Below are positions 12,729 through 21,093 of a stretch of 64,000 nt of DNA, one piece after another. The stretch's first letter is position 1. Every line of letters begins with the position of its first letter. Position numbers and translations under genes: made by a program. Origin of the DNA: CAXMST01 sp963793415 (lineage in GTDB: Bacteria > Actinomycetota > Thermoleophilia > Solirubrobacterales > 70-9); contig CAWCAC010000002.1 in the NCBI GenBank assembly GCA_963793415.1, forward strand, positions 2,976,001 through 3,040,000. Direction: 5' to 3'. The notes under the pieces are model-generated. The model had not been told where the DNA came from. It was given only the letters and a program-made list of their open reading frames with translations, and did not search any database.

Positions 12729-15479
12729 GTGAAGCGAGGCGCACTCGACCAAGGAAGGAAGAGGGGGAGGTTGTTCCCGAGATTCGACCGGCCAGGCGAC
12801 CCGGAACACGCGAGGCGCCTCAACCCGGATCGCGACGAGGAGATGCTCGCGGACCTCGGGCTCCCGCGGACGGGTCCGATCGACGTCGGGAAATCCGGTG
12901 GCGGCGGATCCACTGCCACCGGGGGCGCCTCTGGAGATGTCGGCGGCCGGGCCGACAAGCAGGTGTCGGATCCGCGCACGGTCGCCGCGATCCTGCGCTC
13001 GGCACCGGACGCAGTCGTGCTCTTCGACGCCGATCGCTCGATCGTCGAGTGGAGCCCCGCGGCGGAGCGCCTGCTCGGCTACAGCCGCGGCGAGGCCGTT
13101 GGTCGCGACCTGCTCATGCTGATCTTTCCTCCGCGACTGCACGGCGCGCTGCAAGGCGTGATCGGGACGCGCGGCAGCTCCTGGGGGGAGGCTGCCAGGC
13201 GCGAGATCGAGGTCGCGGTAACGACGAGCCGCGGCGAGGAGGTGGAGGCCGGGATGACCCTGAGCTGGGCCGCCGGCCCGGAGCTGTTCGCGATGCACCT
13301 GACCGATCCTCGCCTGCGTGGCGGACGCGAGCAGGAACTCGCCACCGAGACCCGCAGGCGGGCGGCGATGAGCGAGCTGGCGCGGACGGCGATCGGCCAT
13401 GGCGGCATCGGCGAGCTGCTGACCCGCGTGCTTCGCTCGGCCGCCGAGTACAGCGGCTTCGAGTCCGGGGAGATCTGGGAGCTGGACGGGGACACCGGCC
13501 AGCTGATCCTGCGGCGCGCGCTCGGTCCCCGTCACGGCAGGTCGGCCGTCGGCACGCGGATCCGGCCGGCGCTCGGCTCGCGGCTCGCCGACGCGCTCGG
13601 CGGCACCGGCCCCCAAATCGTGCTCGGCGACCACACCATCCCCGATCCGATGGTCGCGCCGGACGCGATCGAGCCAGGCACCCAATCGGGTGTCGTCGCG
13701 GTCGTCTCCGGCACCGAAGGAGTCCTCGGCGCGATCACAGGCCTCGCCAGGCCCGGCCTCTCGTTCTCGAGCAGCGAGACCAGCCACCTCAACTCGCTCT
13801 CGGCGATCCTCGGGATCGCGATCGAGCGCGACGCCTTCGTCACCTCGATCACGACCGCCGAGTGGCGCCTGCGGACGATGATCGAGAACCTGCCGGCGAT
13901 CACCTACACGGCGGGGCTCGGCGCGGAGGGCAGGTGGCAGTTCGTCTCGCCCCAGGTCGAGGAGATATTCGGCTTCGCCCCGGAGGAGTGCGTCTCCGAT
14001 CCGGCCTGGTGGGAGCGCCAGGTCCACCCCGCCGACCTCGAGTGGGTCATTGCCGAGGAGGAGCGCTGCGGCGTCGAACGGCGGCAGCTGGACGTCGAGT
14101 ACCGGATGCGCCACCGGAACGGCCGCATCGTCTGGGTGCGTGACCGTGCCTCGATCGGGCGCAACGAGGACGGCAGCATCGTCGTCGAAGGCCTGATGCT
14201 GGATATCACCTCGCAGAAGCAGGCGGAGGCACGTTTGCGGCACCTGGCGGATCACGACCACCTGACCGGCCTGCTCAACCGGCGCCGCTTCGAGGAGCGG
14301 GTCGACGAGCGGATCGCAGCCGAGCCGCAGACCGGCGGCGCGATCGCGGTCCTCGACATCGACCGGATGAAGCTGCTCAACGACGCCCTCGGCCATGCGG
14401 CGGGCGACGCCGTGCTGGTCGAGATCGCGGGCTCGCTCGAGGACATGCTCTCGCCGGGCCAGCTCCTTGCCCGGCTCAGCAGCGACGAGTTCGCGCTCTA
14501 CATGCCGGGTCTCGACGAAGCCGAGGCAGAGCGGCTCGTGGCCGCCCTCGGCGGCTACATCCGCCGCCGCCAGGCGCGACTGGCCCTGACCGCGAGCGCC
14601 GGGATCGCGATGATCCGCGGAGTCCGCTCGGCCGCCGACCTGATCGTCGCCGCGGACGTGGCGCTGTACGAGGCCAAGAGGCAGGGCCGCGACCGGGTGA
14701 TCTTCTCGGCCGGCCCCGCCGACCAACGCGTCGAGTGGGTGACGAAGGTGCGGGAGGCCGTCGAACAGGAGCGCCTCCTCGCCTTCGCACAGCCGATCGT
14801 CGACCTCGGCACCGGCGAGCGGCAGGCGGAGGAGTTGCTCGTGCGGATGGTCGGTGAGGACGGGGCTCTGGTCCCCGCCGGTGACTTCATTCCGACGGCG
14901 GAGCGCTTCGGCCTGATCCGCTCGATCGACCGCTGGGTCGTCGAGCGAGCTGTCGAGGCCGTGGCGGCGGGCCGGGCCATCAACGTCAACGTCGCCGCCG
15001 CTTCCGTCGCCGATCCCGAGTTGACCGAGATCGCCGCCCGCGCTTTCGGCCGCTATCCGGACGTCGACCGCACGCGGTTGATGTTCGAGATCACCGAGAC
15101 GGGCGCGACTCCCTCGCTCGAGATCCTGCGCTCGTTCTCGGATCGGGTCGCCGAGCTCGGTTGCTCACTCGCCCTCGATGACGTCGGCACCGGCTTCGGC
15201 TCGCTTATCTACCTGCAGAACCTGGAGTTCTCCGAGATCAAGATCGACATGCAGTTCGTCCGCGGCGTCGATCGCTCCTCTACGGACGAAGGCATCGTCA
15301 GGTCGTTGGTGACGATCGCCCGCGAGCTCGGGCTGAAGACGGTTGGCGAGGGCGTCGAGTCGGAGGCCGTCCGTCATCGCCTGGCCGAGCTCGGAGTCGA
15401 CCTCGGCCAGGGCTACGCGCTCGGTGCCCCGGTGCCGTTGTTCGACGCGCCGGGCCCGGGCGGCGGGCGGATCGGCTGA
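12729..15479 (+). CDS. PAS-GAF-PAS-GGDEF-EAL signalling protein
   Basis: Cytosolic c-di-GMP protein of up to 916 residues. Domain order: PAS (about 78-200), GAF (about 205-365), PAS/PAC (about 375-500), GGDEF (about 500-650), EAL (about 660-905). The diguanylate cyclase active site is SSDEF (S584-F588) instead of GGDEF, so synthesis is probably lost. The EAL half keeps the first Glu (AEELLVR), the EITET, DDVGTGF, KID and EGVE motifs, so phosphodiesterase activity is likely. I infer a c-di-GMP hydrolase controlled by the PAS/GAF sensors and perhaps by GTP binding to the degenerate domain. The GTG at 12729 is the longest start; a start nearer ATG 12843 is possible. Confidence 0.88.
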   Translation: MKRGALDQGRKRGRLFPRFDRPGDPEHARRLNPDRDEEMLADLGLPRTGPIDVGKSGGGGSTATGGASGDVGGRADKQVSDPRTVAAILRSAPDAVVLFDADRSIVEWSPAAERLLGYSRGEAVGRDLLMLIFPPRLHGALQGVIGTRGSSWGEAARREIEVAVTTSRGEEVEAGMTLSWAAGPELFAMHLTDPRLRGGREQELATETRRRAAMSELARTAIGHGGIGELLTRVLRSAAEYSGFESGEIWELDGDTGQLILRRALGPRHGRSAVGTRIRPALGSRLADALGGTGPQIVLGDHTIPDPMVAPDAIEPGTQSGVVAVVSGTEGVLGAITGLARPGLSFSSSETSHLNSLSAILGIAIERDAFVTSITTAEWRLRTMIENLPAITYTAGLGAEGRWQFVSPQVEEIFGFAPEECVSDPAWWERQVHPADLEWVIAEEERCGVERRQLDVEYRMRHRNGRIVWVRDRASIGRNEDGSIVVEGLMLDITSQKQAEARLRHLADHDHLTGLLNRRRFEERVDERIAAEPQTGGAIAVLDIDRMKLLNDALGHAAGDAVLVEIAGSLEDMLSPGQLLARLSSDEFALYMPGLDEAEAERLVAALGGYIRRRQARLALTASAGIAMIRGVRSAADLIVAADVALYEAKRQGRDRVIFSAGPADQRVEWVTKVREAVEQERLLAFAQPIVDLGTGERQAEELLVRMVGEDGALVPAGDFIPTAERFGLIRSIDRWVVERAVEAVAAGRAINVNVAAASVADPELTEIAARAFGRYPDVDRTRLMFEITETGATPSLEILRSFSDRVAELGCSLALDDVGTGFGSLIYLQNLEFSEIKIDMQFVRGVDRSSTDEGIVRSLVTIARELGLKTVGEGVESEAVRHRLAELGVDLGQGYALGAPVPLFDAPGPGGGRIG

Positions 15480-15506
15480 CCGCGGCGGTTGATCTAGGAT
15501 CGGCCG

Positions 15507-15740
15507 ATGCCCGCTGACCTAGCAGAGCTCAAGTCGATGATCGAGGCCGCGCTCCCGGGCGCGGAGGTGGAGGTCCTCGACGAGGGCGGTGGCGACCACC
15601 TGCGTGCGGTCGTCAAGGCGCCGCAGTTCGAGGGACAGAGCCGGATCAACCAACACCGGATGGTCAAGGCCGCCGTCAAGGCGCGCTTCGACGACGGCAC
15701 GATCCATGCCCTCTCGCTCAGCACCTCGGTTCCGGGCTGA
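15507..15740 (+). CDS. bolA: BolA-family protein
   Basis: A 77-residue BolA/IbaG-like protein. The family fold is recognisable from the acidic VEVLDEGGGDHLRAVV segment, the KAPQFEGQSRINQHRMV helix-turn region with its conserved His, and the terminal HALSLST strand. BolA proteins bind [2Fe-2S] clusters together with monothiol glutaredoxins and take part in cluster handling. The CGFS glutaredoxin gene follows 117 bp downstream on the same strand, which supports that role here. The ATG start is 28 bp after the GGDEF-EAL stop. Confidence 0.9.
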   Translation: MPADLAELKSMIEAALPGAEVEVLDEGGGDHLRAVVKAPQFEGQSRINQHRMVKAAVKARFDDGTIHALSLSTSVPG

Positions 15741-15857
15741 GCGAAGCCCGGGCCCGGACCCGGTCCCCCGGGATCGCGTGTGGTTACCCTGAGTGGAGCA
15801 GGCCGGCGACTCGCCGGGCCGACGATCGGACCCACACCACGCAGGAGGCAGACACGC

Positions 15858-16274
15858 ATGGCAGCCAACCCCGAGCTTCGAGCGCAGGTCGAGCAGGCGA
15901 TCGAGCAGAACCAGGTGCTGCTGTTCATGAAGGGCACCCCCGAGGCGCCACGCTGCGGGTTCTCACAGCGGACGGTCGGGATCCTCGAGCAGGTCGGTGT
16001 CGAGTACGGCGCCATCGACGTGCTCCCCGTTCTGCAGCCGCTGCGCGAGGTGACGGCCGAGATCTCCGACTGGGAGACCTTCCCGCAGCTCTACGTCAAC
16101 GGCGAGCTGCTCGGCGGCTGCGACATCGTCGAGGAGATGTTCGAGTCCGGCGAGCTGGCCCAGATGCTCGGAGTCGAGCAGCCCGAGGGCGAGGTCGCCG
16201 CTGCCGAGGCGCAGTCCCAGGGTGCTGACCAGCCTCCATACCAGTCACCGCCGATGCGGATCGAGAACAGCTGA
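15858..16274 (+). CDS. grxD: Monothiol CGFS glutaredoxin
   Basis: Monothiol glutaredoxin of the Grx4/GrxD class, 138 residues. It has the active site C33-G-F-S, the glutathione-contacting K25 in FMKGTPEAPRCGFS, and the WETFPQLYVNGELLGGCDI segment. It binds a bridging [2Fe-2S] cluster with glutathione-like thiol and BolA. The C-terminal 25 residues (after MLGVEQPEG) are a low-complexity Ala/Glu/Gln tail not needed for the fold. The start at 15858 is set by AGGAGG at 15843-15848. It is paired with bolA upstream, and an IscA-type protein is encoded convergently across the repeat at 16341-16693. Confidence 0.93.
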   Translation: MAANPELRAQVEQAIEQNQVLLFMKGTPEAPRCGFSQRTVGILEQVGVEYGAIDVLPVLQPLREVTAEISDWETFPQLYVNGELLGGCDIVEEMFESGELAQMLGVEQPEGEVAAAEAQSQGADQPPYQSPPMRIENS

Positions 16275-16340
16275 GCGCAGCTGCCGCGCGGGCCGACAGG
16301 GCTCGCGGTGGGTGAGGGCGCGGCCTGAGGCGTGGCCGAG

Positions 16341-16693
16341 GGCGCGTGTTGTTTCGGGCTGTGGCCGCAGGGTTCAGACCGGGCTGAGATTGCAGTGAGG
16401 GAAGGGTTGCGGCCTGGGGTTGGTCACACGGGGCGCGTGTTTCGTTGCGGTTTCGGGGTGGATTCCCGGTGAGGCCGAGGCCGCGATCCACATTGACCTC
16501 GCTATGCGACGCCGATGTGGATCGCGTCGACCGCGGCCATGAGAACCGTCACGAACCCGTGACGCCCGCGCGGCCCGCGTGACAAAGGACGGCCCGGCCC
16601 CGCCTCGGGACGGCCGGCACCCTCCTCCACCTCACCCTCACTGCAAATACCCGGCCTGGACCCTCGAAGGCCGCCCTCGGACGGCGACGCGCC
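16341..16693 (+). repeat. Palindromic intergenic repeat, copy A
   Basis: One of three related 340-353-bp elements (others at 44475-44813, inverted, and 55826-56177). Its arms are an imperfect inverted repeat built around TTGCAGTGAGGG (16390-16401) and CCCTCACTGCAA (16635-16646); similarity extends outward through CCCGGYCTGRACCCT. The centre is a perfect 11-bp stem GCGATCCACAT (16483-16493)/ATGTGGATCGC (16515-16525) with a smaller TCGC/GCGA stem in the loop. The short ORFs crossing it shift frame between copies, so it is non-coding. It fills most of the 505-bp gap between the convergent grxD and iscA-type genes. The remaining 86 bp to 16779 holds nothing I recognise. Confidence 0.85.
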
Positions 16694-16779
16694 AGCCCCC
16701 ACGCCACACAGCCACACCGCGCCACGCCGCGTACCGCGGCAGACCGAAAACGCCGGAGCTGAGCAGAGAAGCGGGCCCG

Positions 16780-17166
16780 CTAAGCGGTGGCGCCGGCCGG
16801 CGCCTGTTCGGCGTCGTCCTTGACCTGGAAGCTCGAACCGCAACCGCAGGCAGCGACGACGTTCGGGTTGTTGACTGCGAAGCCGGCGCCCTGGAGACCT
16901 TCGACGTAGTCGACCTCGGAACCGAAGACGAACTGCATCGAGAGCTTGTCGACGACTACGGAGACGCCGTTGTGCTCGAAGACATGGTCGTCCTCCTTGG
17001 CCTTGTCGAGGGCCAGTGAGTACTGGAAGCCCGAGCAGCCGCCGCCCTTGACGGCGACGCGGAGCACCTGATCGGTGTCCTGCTGCCCCGCGAGCAGCTC
17101 CTTGAGCTTGCCGGCGGCGGTGTCCGTGATGTTGATCGCTGACTGGGGGGTCTCGGAAGTCGTCAT
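16780..17166 (-). CDS. erpA: IscA/ErpA-type iron-sulfur carrier
   Basis: A-type Fe-S carrier/scaffold of the HesB family, 128 residues. The three conserved cysteines are C44 (GGGCSGFQY), C107 and C109 (AACGCGSSF). Domain length is standard, with a 15-residue Ala/Glu tail added at the C-terminus. It delivers clusters to apo-targets. It is the last gene of a minus-strand run (epimerase, GST-like, iscA-type; gap 22 bp) and faces bolA-grxD across repeat A, making this a small Fe-S/redox neighbourhood. The ErpA label rests on motif similarity only; IscA or SufA are alternatives. Confidence 0.9.
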   Translation of the reverse strand: MTTSETPQSAINITDTAAGKLKELLAGQQDTDQVLRVAVKGGGCSGFQYSLALDKAKEDDHVFEHNGVSVVVDKLSMQFVFGSEVDYVEGLQGAGFAVNNPNVVAACGCGSSFQVKDDAEQAPAGATA

Positions 17167-17188
17167 CGCTTCAGATTGTATAGCAGCG

Positions 17189-17485
17189 TCAAGCGCGCTC
17201 GTCGCCGGCGGGCTCCCTGGGCTCCTGCTCCGGCCGGCCGTATCGCCACTCGAGGTACTCGACGATCCGCTTCGAGTCGTGGATCACTTCCTCGCCGTCG
17301 ATCAGCAGCGGCACCCGGTTCTGCCCGGTGAGCTCGGCGATCTCGGGGCGGTCACTGCGGCGGTACGGCACGCGCTCGACCCGGTAGGCGAGGTCGAGCT
17401 TGTCGAGCTTGCGGGCGACACTGCCGCACGGGCAGAGCACGTTGGTCGGCGTGCGGCAGCGGTAGAAGACGCGCTCGTCGCTCAT
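17189..17485 (-). CDS. Glutathione S-transferase N-terminal/glutaredoxin-like protein
   Basis: A 98-residue single thioredoxin-fold domain. N-terminal FYRCRTPTNVLCPCGSVARKL has a CPCG site at the position of a glutaredoxin-like redox centre. The VPLLIDGEEVIHDSKRIVEYLEW segment has the cis-Pro and the glutathione-contacting DS pair typical of GST N-terminal domains. It lacks the helical C-terminal GST domain. The ATG at 17485 overlaps the upstream epimerase stop as ATGA, so translation is probably coupled. A redox or thiol-transfer role is inferred; in actinobacteria the thiol is likely not glutathione. Confidence 0.82.
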   Translation of the reverse strand: MSDERVFYRCRTPTNVLCPCGSVARKLDKLDLAYRVERVPYRRSDRPEIAELTGQNRVPLLIDGEEVIHDSKRIVEYLEWRYGRPEQEPREPAGDERA

Positions 17486-18540
17486 CGCGGCACCAGTCGG
17501 CCGGCGGCGCGCGCAGCGGCGGCGGCCCCGAACAGGGCGCGCTCGGCGAGCCCCGGCTCGCGGTTGATTGCGTCGCCGAGCGCCTCGATCTGCCAGCTGA
17601 CCGCGTCGGCGAGAGTCTCCTCGTGGGGACGCGCCGTGTAGCCGAGCTCGCGCTTGGCCTTGGCGCCGCTGTAGGTCCACCACAGCGAGGCCGAGCGCGC
17701 CTCGTCGGAGGAGATCGGAATCGGGAGCCCGATCCGCTCAACCAGCTCGGCGCCGGCAACGGCCAGCTCGGCCGGCAACTTGACCGGTGGCGCCGGCACG
17801 CCCGAGAACCTCGCGAGGTCGGCGAACAGGCGTTGCAGGGTGAAGTTGCGGCCGGCGAGGATGTATCGCTCGCCCGGCTCCCCGATCTCGTCGGCGAGCA
17901 CCATCCCCGCGGCGACGTCGCGGACGTCGGAGATGTTGATCCCTCCGTCCACGTAAGCGGGAATCGCGCGCTGCACGAAGCGCCGGACCAGGGCCATCGA
18001 GGTCCCCGCGGGGTCCTCGGGGCCAAGCACGAAGGTCGGGTTGACGATGACGACATCGAGGCCGTGCGCGGCCACCCGCAGCGCCTCCCCCTCTGCCTCG
18101 TGCTTGGAGTGCACGTAGGGAATGCCGCGAGCCGCGGCCGAGAACTGCTGGCTCTCGTCGGCGCGGCCGCCGGCGGGGGCCGGCCCGAGCGCGGCGGCCG
18201 AAGAGGTGTGAACGACGCGCTCGACACCGGCGTCCCGGGCTTCCTCGCAGAGAACCCTGGTACCGACGACGTTGGTCGCGATCACGCGCTCGGCGAGGCC
18301 GCGTCGCATCGAGGTCATGCCGGCGACGTGGAAGACGCGATCGACCCCGTCCACCGCCCTGCGGACGGCGCGGCGGTCGGTGATGTCGCCGTTGATCCGC
18401 TCGAACTCGAGCGCCGACAGGTGGGCGCCGGTGGTCGAGCTGCGGATCAGCAAGCGCAGCTCGTCGCCCCGCTCCGCCAGGGCGTGTGCGAGGTGCGAGC
18501 CGATGAAGCCCGTCGCACCCGTGATCAGCGTCTTCGCCAT
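17482..18540 (-). CDS. NAD(P)-dependent extended SDR (epimerase/dihydroflavonol-reductase-like)
   Basis: A 352-residue extended short-chain dehydrogenase. The Rossmann motif TGATGFIGSHLA is at the N-terminus, with VFHVAG at strand 4, HTSSAAALG at the active-site Ser and the catalytic YVHSK. The C-terminal half resembles 3-beta-HSD, HpnA and dihydroflavonol-4-reductase-like proteins, so a sugar-nucleotide, sterol-like or isoprenoid substrate are all possible. First gene of the run with the GST-like and IscA-type genes. The GST-like gene begins inside its stop codon. The substrate cannot be assigned. Confidence 0.87.
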   Translation of the reverse strand: MAKTLITGATGFIGSHLAHALAERGDELRLLIRSSTTGAHLSALEFERINGDITDRRAVRRAVDGVDRVFHVAGMTSMRRGLAERVIATNVVGTRVLCEEARDAGVERVVHTSSAAALGPAPAGGRADESQQFSAAARGIPYVHSKHEAEGEALRVAAHGLDVVIVNPTFVLGPEDPAGTSMALVRRFVQRAIPAYVDGGINISDVRDVAAGMVLADEIGEPGERYILAGRNFTLQRLFADLARFSGVPAPPVKLPAELAVAGAELVERIGLPIPISSDEARSASLWWTYSGAKAKRELGYTARPHEETLADAVSWQIEALGDAINREPGLAERALFGAAAAARAAGRLVPR

Positions 18541-18641
18541 GGCCCGGGGATGCTAGAGGGCGGCGAAGGGCGCCCCGCGGCCTGCCCGACGCCGGCTGGA
18601 CCCATCCGCGGCTTCCCGCCTTGGGTGATACAAAGGCCGCG

Positions 18642-19514
18642 GTGGCCCCCTCCCGTACAGCCGTCGTCTGCGACAGCACCGCCTACCTGCCGGACGCGTT
18701 GATCGAGCGACACAACATCGATCGCGTCTCCCTTTACGTCAGCCTCGGCGGCGAGCAGCAGCCGGAGATGCAGATCGGCGATTACGCCGGCTTCTTCGAG
18801 CGCCTGCGCGAGTCCGACGACGGGGCTACGACCTCGCAGCCTTCGGTCGGCGACTTCCTCAGCGCCTACCGGCCCCACCTCGAGGCGGGGCGGGAGATCG
18901 TCTCGATCCACCTCGCCGCCGGCATCTCCGGGACCTTCGAGTCGGCGAGCCAGGCGCGGCGCCAGCTGATCGACGAGGGGGCTGACCCGGCCGCGATCGA
19001 GGTCTACGACAGCCGCTCGGCATGCGGAGGCATGGGCATGACGGTGCTCGGTGCCGCGAAGGCAGCCGAGCAGGGCGGCAGTGCCGCCGAGGTGCTCGCC
19101 GCGGCCGAGTCGACCCGAGGGAAGCTGCGGATGTGGTTCGCAATCGACACGCTCGAATACCTGCGCAAGGGCGGGCGGATCGGCGCCGCCCGCGCCTGGC
19201 TTGGTTCGGCGCTCCAGATCAAGCCGATCCTGACGCTCGAGGAGGAGATCACCCCGGTCGAGCGCGTGCGGACGCGGCGGCGGGTCTTCGAACGGCTCGT
19301 CGAGTACGCGCGCGAGCTGAAGGAGGCGGGCGACGACGGCTGGGTCGTCCAGCACATCCGCGATCCCGAGAACGCCGAGCGTCTCGCCGGCGCCGGCCGC
19401 GAGGTCTTCGGCACCGACCCGATCTTCATCTCAGAGGTGGGGCCCGTGATCGGCGCCCACACCGGCCCCGGGCTGCTCGGCATCGGCGGCGTGCCGCGCG
19501 CGATGCTGCCGTAG
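18642..19514 (+). CDS. DegV family fatty-acid-binding protein
   Basis: DegV/FakB-type protein, about 290 residues. It has the N-terminal VVCDSTAYLPD, the TSQPSVGDFLSAY motif, SIHLAAGISGTFESA and the C-terminal IGAHTGPGLLG segment characteristic of the family. These proteins hold a single fatty acid, and in Firmicutes present it to FakA kinase. No FakA is encoded in this window, so the partner is unknown. GTG at 18642 gives the usual short N-terminus and follows AAAGG; a TTG at 18621 is an alternative. It is divergent from the epimerase gene. Confidence 0.9.
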   Translation: MAPSRTAVVCDSTAYLPDALIERHNIDRVSLYVSLGGEQQPEMQIGDYAGFFERLRESDDGATTSQPSVGDFLSAYRPHLEAGREIVSIHLAAGISGTFESASQARRQLIDEGADPAAIEVYDSRSACGGMGMTVLGAAKAAEQGGSAAEVLAAAESTRGKLRMWFAIDTLEYLRKGGRIGAARAWLGSALQIKPILTLEEEITPVERVRTRRRVFERLVEYARELKEAGDDGWVVQHIRDPENAERLAGAGREVFGTDPIFISEVGPVIGAHTGPGLLGIGGVPRAMLP

Positions 19515-19545
19515 GCCCACCACCGGGCCTAGCGGACCGCCAGGC

Positions 19546-20649
19546 CTAGGGGGAGCTGAGCTCGCCCGGCTCCGGCCTCACGACGCCGCCGGCCGTCTCC
19601 TTCGCCTCGGCCGCGAGGCGCTCGCCGCGGAACGTCCACCAGTCGCGGACGGCGGCCTGGAGGGCGGCCGCAGTTGGGATCGCGATCAGGGCGCCGAGGA
19701 TGCCGAGCAGCGAGGCCCCGATCAGGATCGCGATGATCACGATCAGCGGGTGGATCTGAACGGCCTGGCCGTATACGTACGGCTGGATCAGGTTGTTCTC
19801 CACCTGCTGGTAGAGGAGCAAGACCGCCAGCCAGATGATCAGGCCGATCGGGAATGCCACGCTGAGCGCGACGACGATGCCGACGAGGATGCCGCCGATC
19901 GTCGCCCCGACCAACGGGATCAGATCGAAGAAGGCGAAGGTGATCGCCAGCGGGATCGCGAATGGGACGTCCATCAGCGTCAGTGTTATGTAGGTGATCG
20001 AGCCCGCGAGGACGCTGATCACGAAGTTCCCGAACACGTAGCCGGAGACGGCGTCGGAGATGTCGCCGGCGATGCGCCTGAACCGCTGAGACCGATGCGC
20101 GGGCAGTCGGGCGTAGCCGAACTCGAGGATCCGGCGACCCTCGATCAGCAGGAAGAAGGAGATGACCAGGATCGAGAAGAGCTGGACGACGCTCGAGAAG
20201 ACCCCGACGGTGACGTCGCGAAGGGTGCCGGCCGCGTCTCCGAGCCGGCTCGGCAGCTCCGTCGCCTGTTGCTCGAGCGAGCCGGTGATGTCGTACTCGT
20301 CGTCGAAGTCGCGGAAGGTCTCGTTCTCCCGCAGGTCGTCTACGTAGCCGGGCAGGTCCGAGGAGACGTCATCGACGCCCTCGATCACCGGCGGCACGAT
20401 CAGCAGGCCGACGCCGAAGATCGCAGCTCCGATCCCGAGGTAGACGAGCAGGATCGCCAGCCAGCGCGGCACCCGCCGCTTGTCGAGCCAGTCGACGGCC
20501 GGTGCGACCGCGAGCGCGAAGAGGATCGCGATCAGGGTCAGCCCGACGACGTCGCGGATCAGCCAGACCGCGTAGATCGCCGCGAGCACACCGCACGCGA
20601 CCAGCATGATCTTGGCGACGAGCGCCGCGGGGACCTGGGAAGCCTGCAT
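19546..20649 (-). CDS. AI-2E family (PerM-like) permease
   Basis: Polytopic membrane protein, about 367 residues, with roughly eight hydrophobic segments. It has the family pattern: N-terminal pair (GVLAAIYAVWLIRDVVGLTLIAILFAL, then VDWLDKRRVPRW), a soluble middle region (about 90-160) and conserved C-terminal PYVYGQAVQIHPLIVIIAILIG. AI-2E family members export or move autoinducer-2, Na+/H+ or other solutes; the substrate is not predictable. The ATG at 20649 is preferred to a GTG 21 bases upstream. Downstream it converges with degV with a 31-bp gap. Confidence 0.9.
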   Translation of the reverse strand: MQASQVPAALVAKIMLVACGVLAAIYAVWLIRDVVGLTLIAILFALAVAPAVDWLDKRRVPRWLAILLVYLGIGAAIFGVGLLIVPPVIEGVDDVSSDLPGYVDDLRENETFRDFDDEYDITGSLEQQATELPSRLGDAAGTLRDVTVGVFSSVVQLFSILVISFFLLIEGRRILEFGYARLPAHRSQRFRRIAGDISDAVSGYVFGNFVISVLAGSITYITLTLMDVPFAIPLAITFAFFDLIPLVGATIGGILVGIVVALSVAFPIGLIIWLAVLLLYQQVENNLIQPYVYGQAVQIHPLIVIIAILIGASLLGILGALIAIPTAAALQAAVRDWWTFRGERLAAEAKETAGGVVRPEPGELSSP

Positions 20650-20706
20650 CCCCCATAGATGCCCGCCCACCTAAGTCCAGAAACGCCGCTGGACGGATAG
20701 TGAACC

Positions 20707-20831
20707 AGCAGCCGGCCTCCGCCGAGGCCGGGAGCGTCGAGCGCAAGGAGCCGTGAGCGACAGTGGCGGAGCCACGTGAGCGAGCGGGGACGCCGCGATC
20801 GGCGCTCCCGGTCCGCCGGAGGCCGGCTGCT
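20707..20831. repeat. 125-bp interrupted palindrome
   Basis: Perfect 15-bp inverted repeat AGCAGCCGGCCTCCG (20707-20721) and CGGAGGCCGGCTGCT (20817-20831). Inside it lie a second stem CCGGGAGCG/CGCTCCCGG and a central GTGGC-GGA-GCCAC hairpin (20763-20775). It occupies nearly all the space between the DUF3618 gene stop and the permease gene upstream region. It probably acts as a strong terminator or structured RNA at the end of the holin-X operon. The central CTCACGTRGCTCCGCYAC pattern recurs at 43641-43660. Confidence 0.7.
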
Positions 20832-21093
20832 AGCGGCGGCGGCGGAAGGCTCTGAGAGCGATCAGGCCGCCGACGACGAAGCCTGCGACGGCGGCGCCGG
20901 TGACGATCTGCTCGCGGTGATCGCTGACCTGCTGGCGCCAGTCGGTCAGCTCGGTGACCTTGCTGCGCAGCGCCTCGACCGAGGTGGCGAGGTGCTGCTG
21001 CTGGGCCTCGATGTCGGCGCGGATCTGCGCCGAGCTGCGGCCCGGGGCGCCGGGGCGGGGCGCCGGAGTCGGGGACATCGGTGCTCCGCTCAC
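20830..21093 (-). CDS. DUF3618-containing membrane protein
   Basis: An 87-residue protein. A Pro-rich N-terminus (1-20) is followed by a DUF3618-type amphipathic helix (SSAQIRADIEAQQQHLATS, VEALRSKVTEL), one transmembrane helix (about 63-81, GAAVAGFVVGGLIALRAF) and a basic RRRR end. DUF3618 proteins accompany holin-X-type membrane proteins in actinobacteria; their role is unknown. The ATG overlaps the upstream holin-X stop by four bases (ATGA), so the two are translated together. Its stop lies inside the palindrome at 20707-20831. Confidence 0.85.
   Translation of the reverse strand: MSGAPMSPTPAPRPGAPGRSSAQIRADIEAQQQHLATSVEALRSKVTELTDWRQQVSDHREQIVTGAAVAGFVVGGLIALRAFRRRR

Noticed and set aside
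16579..17019. Pro/Arg-rich open frame running through repeat A into the iscA-type gene
   Set aside because: The equivalent region in repeat copy C is shifted by a one-base indel, and the 3' part is antisense to iscA, so it is not coding.
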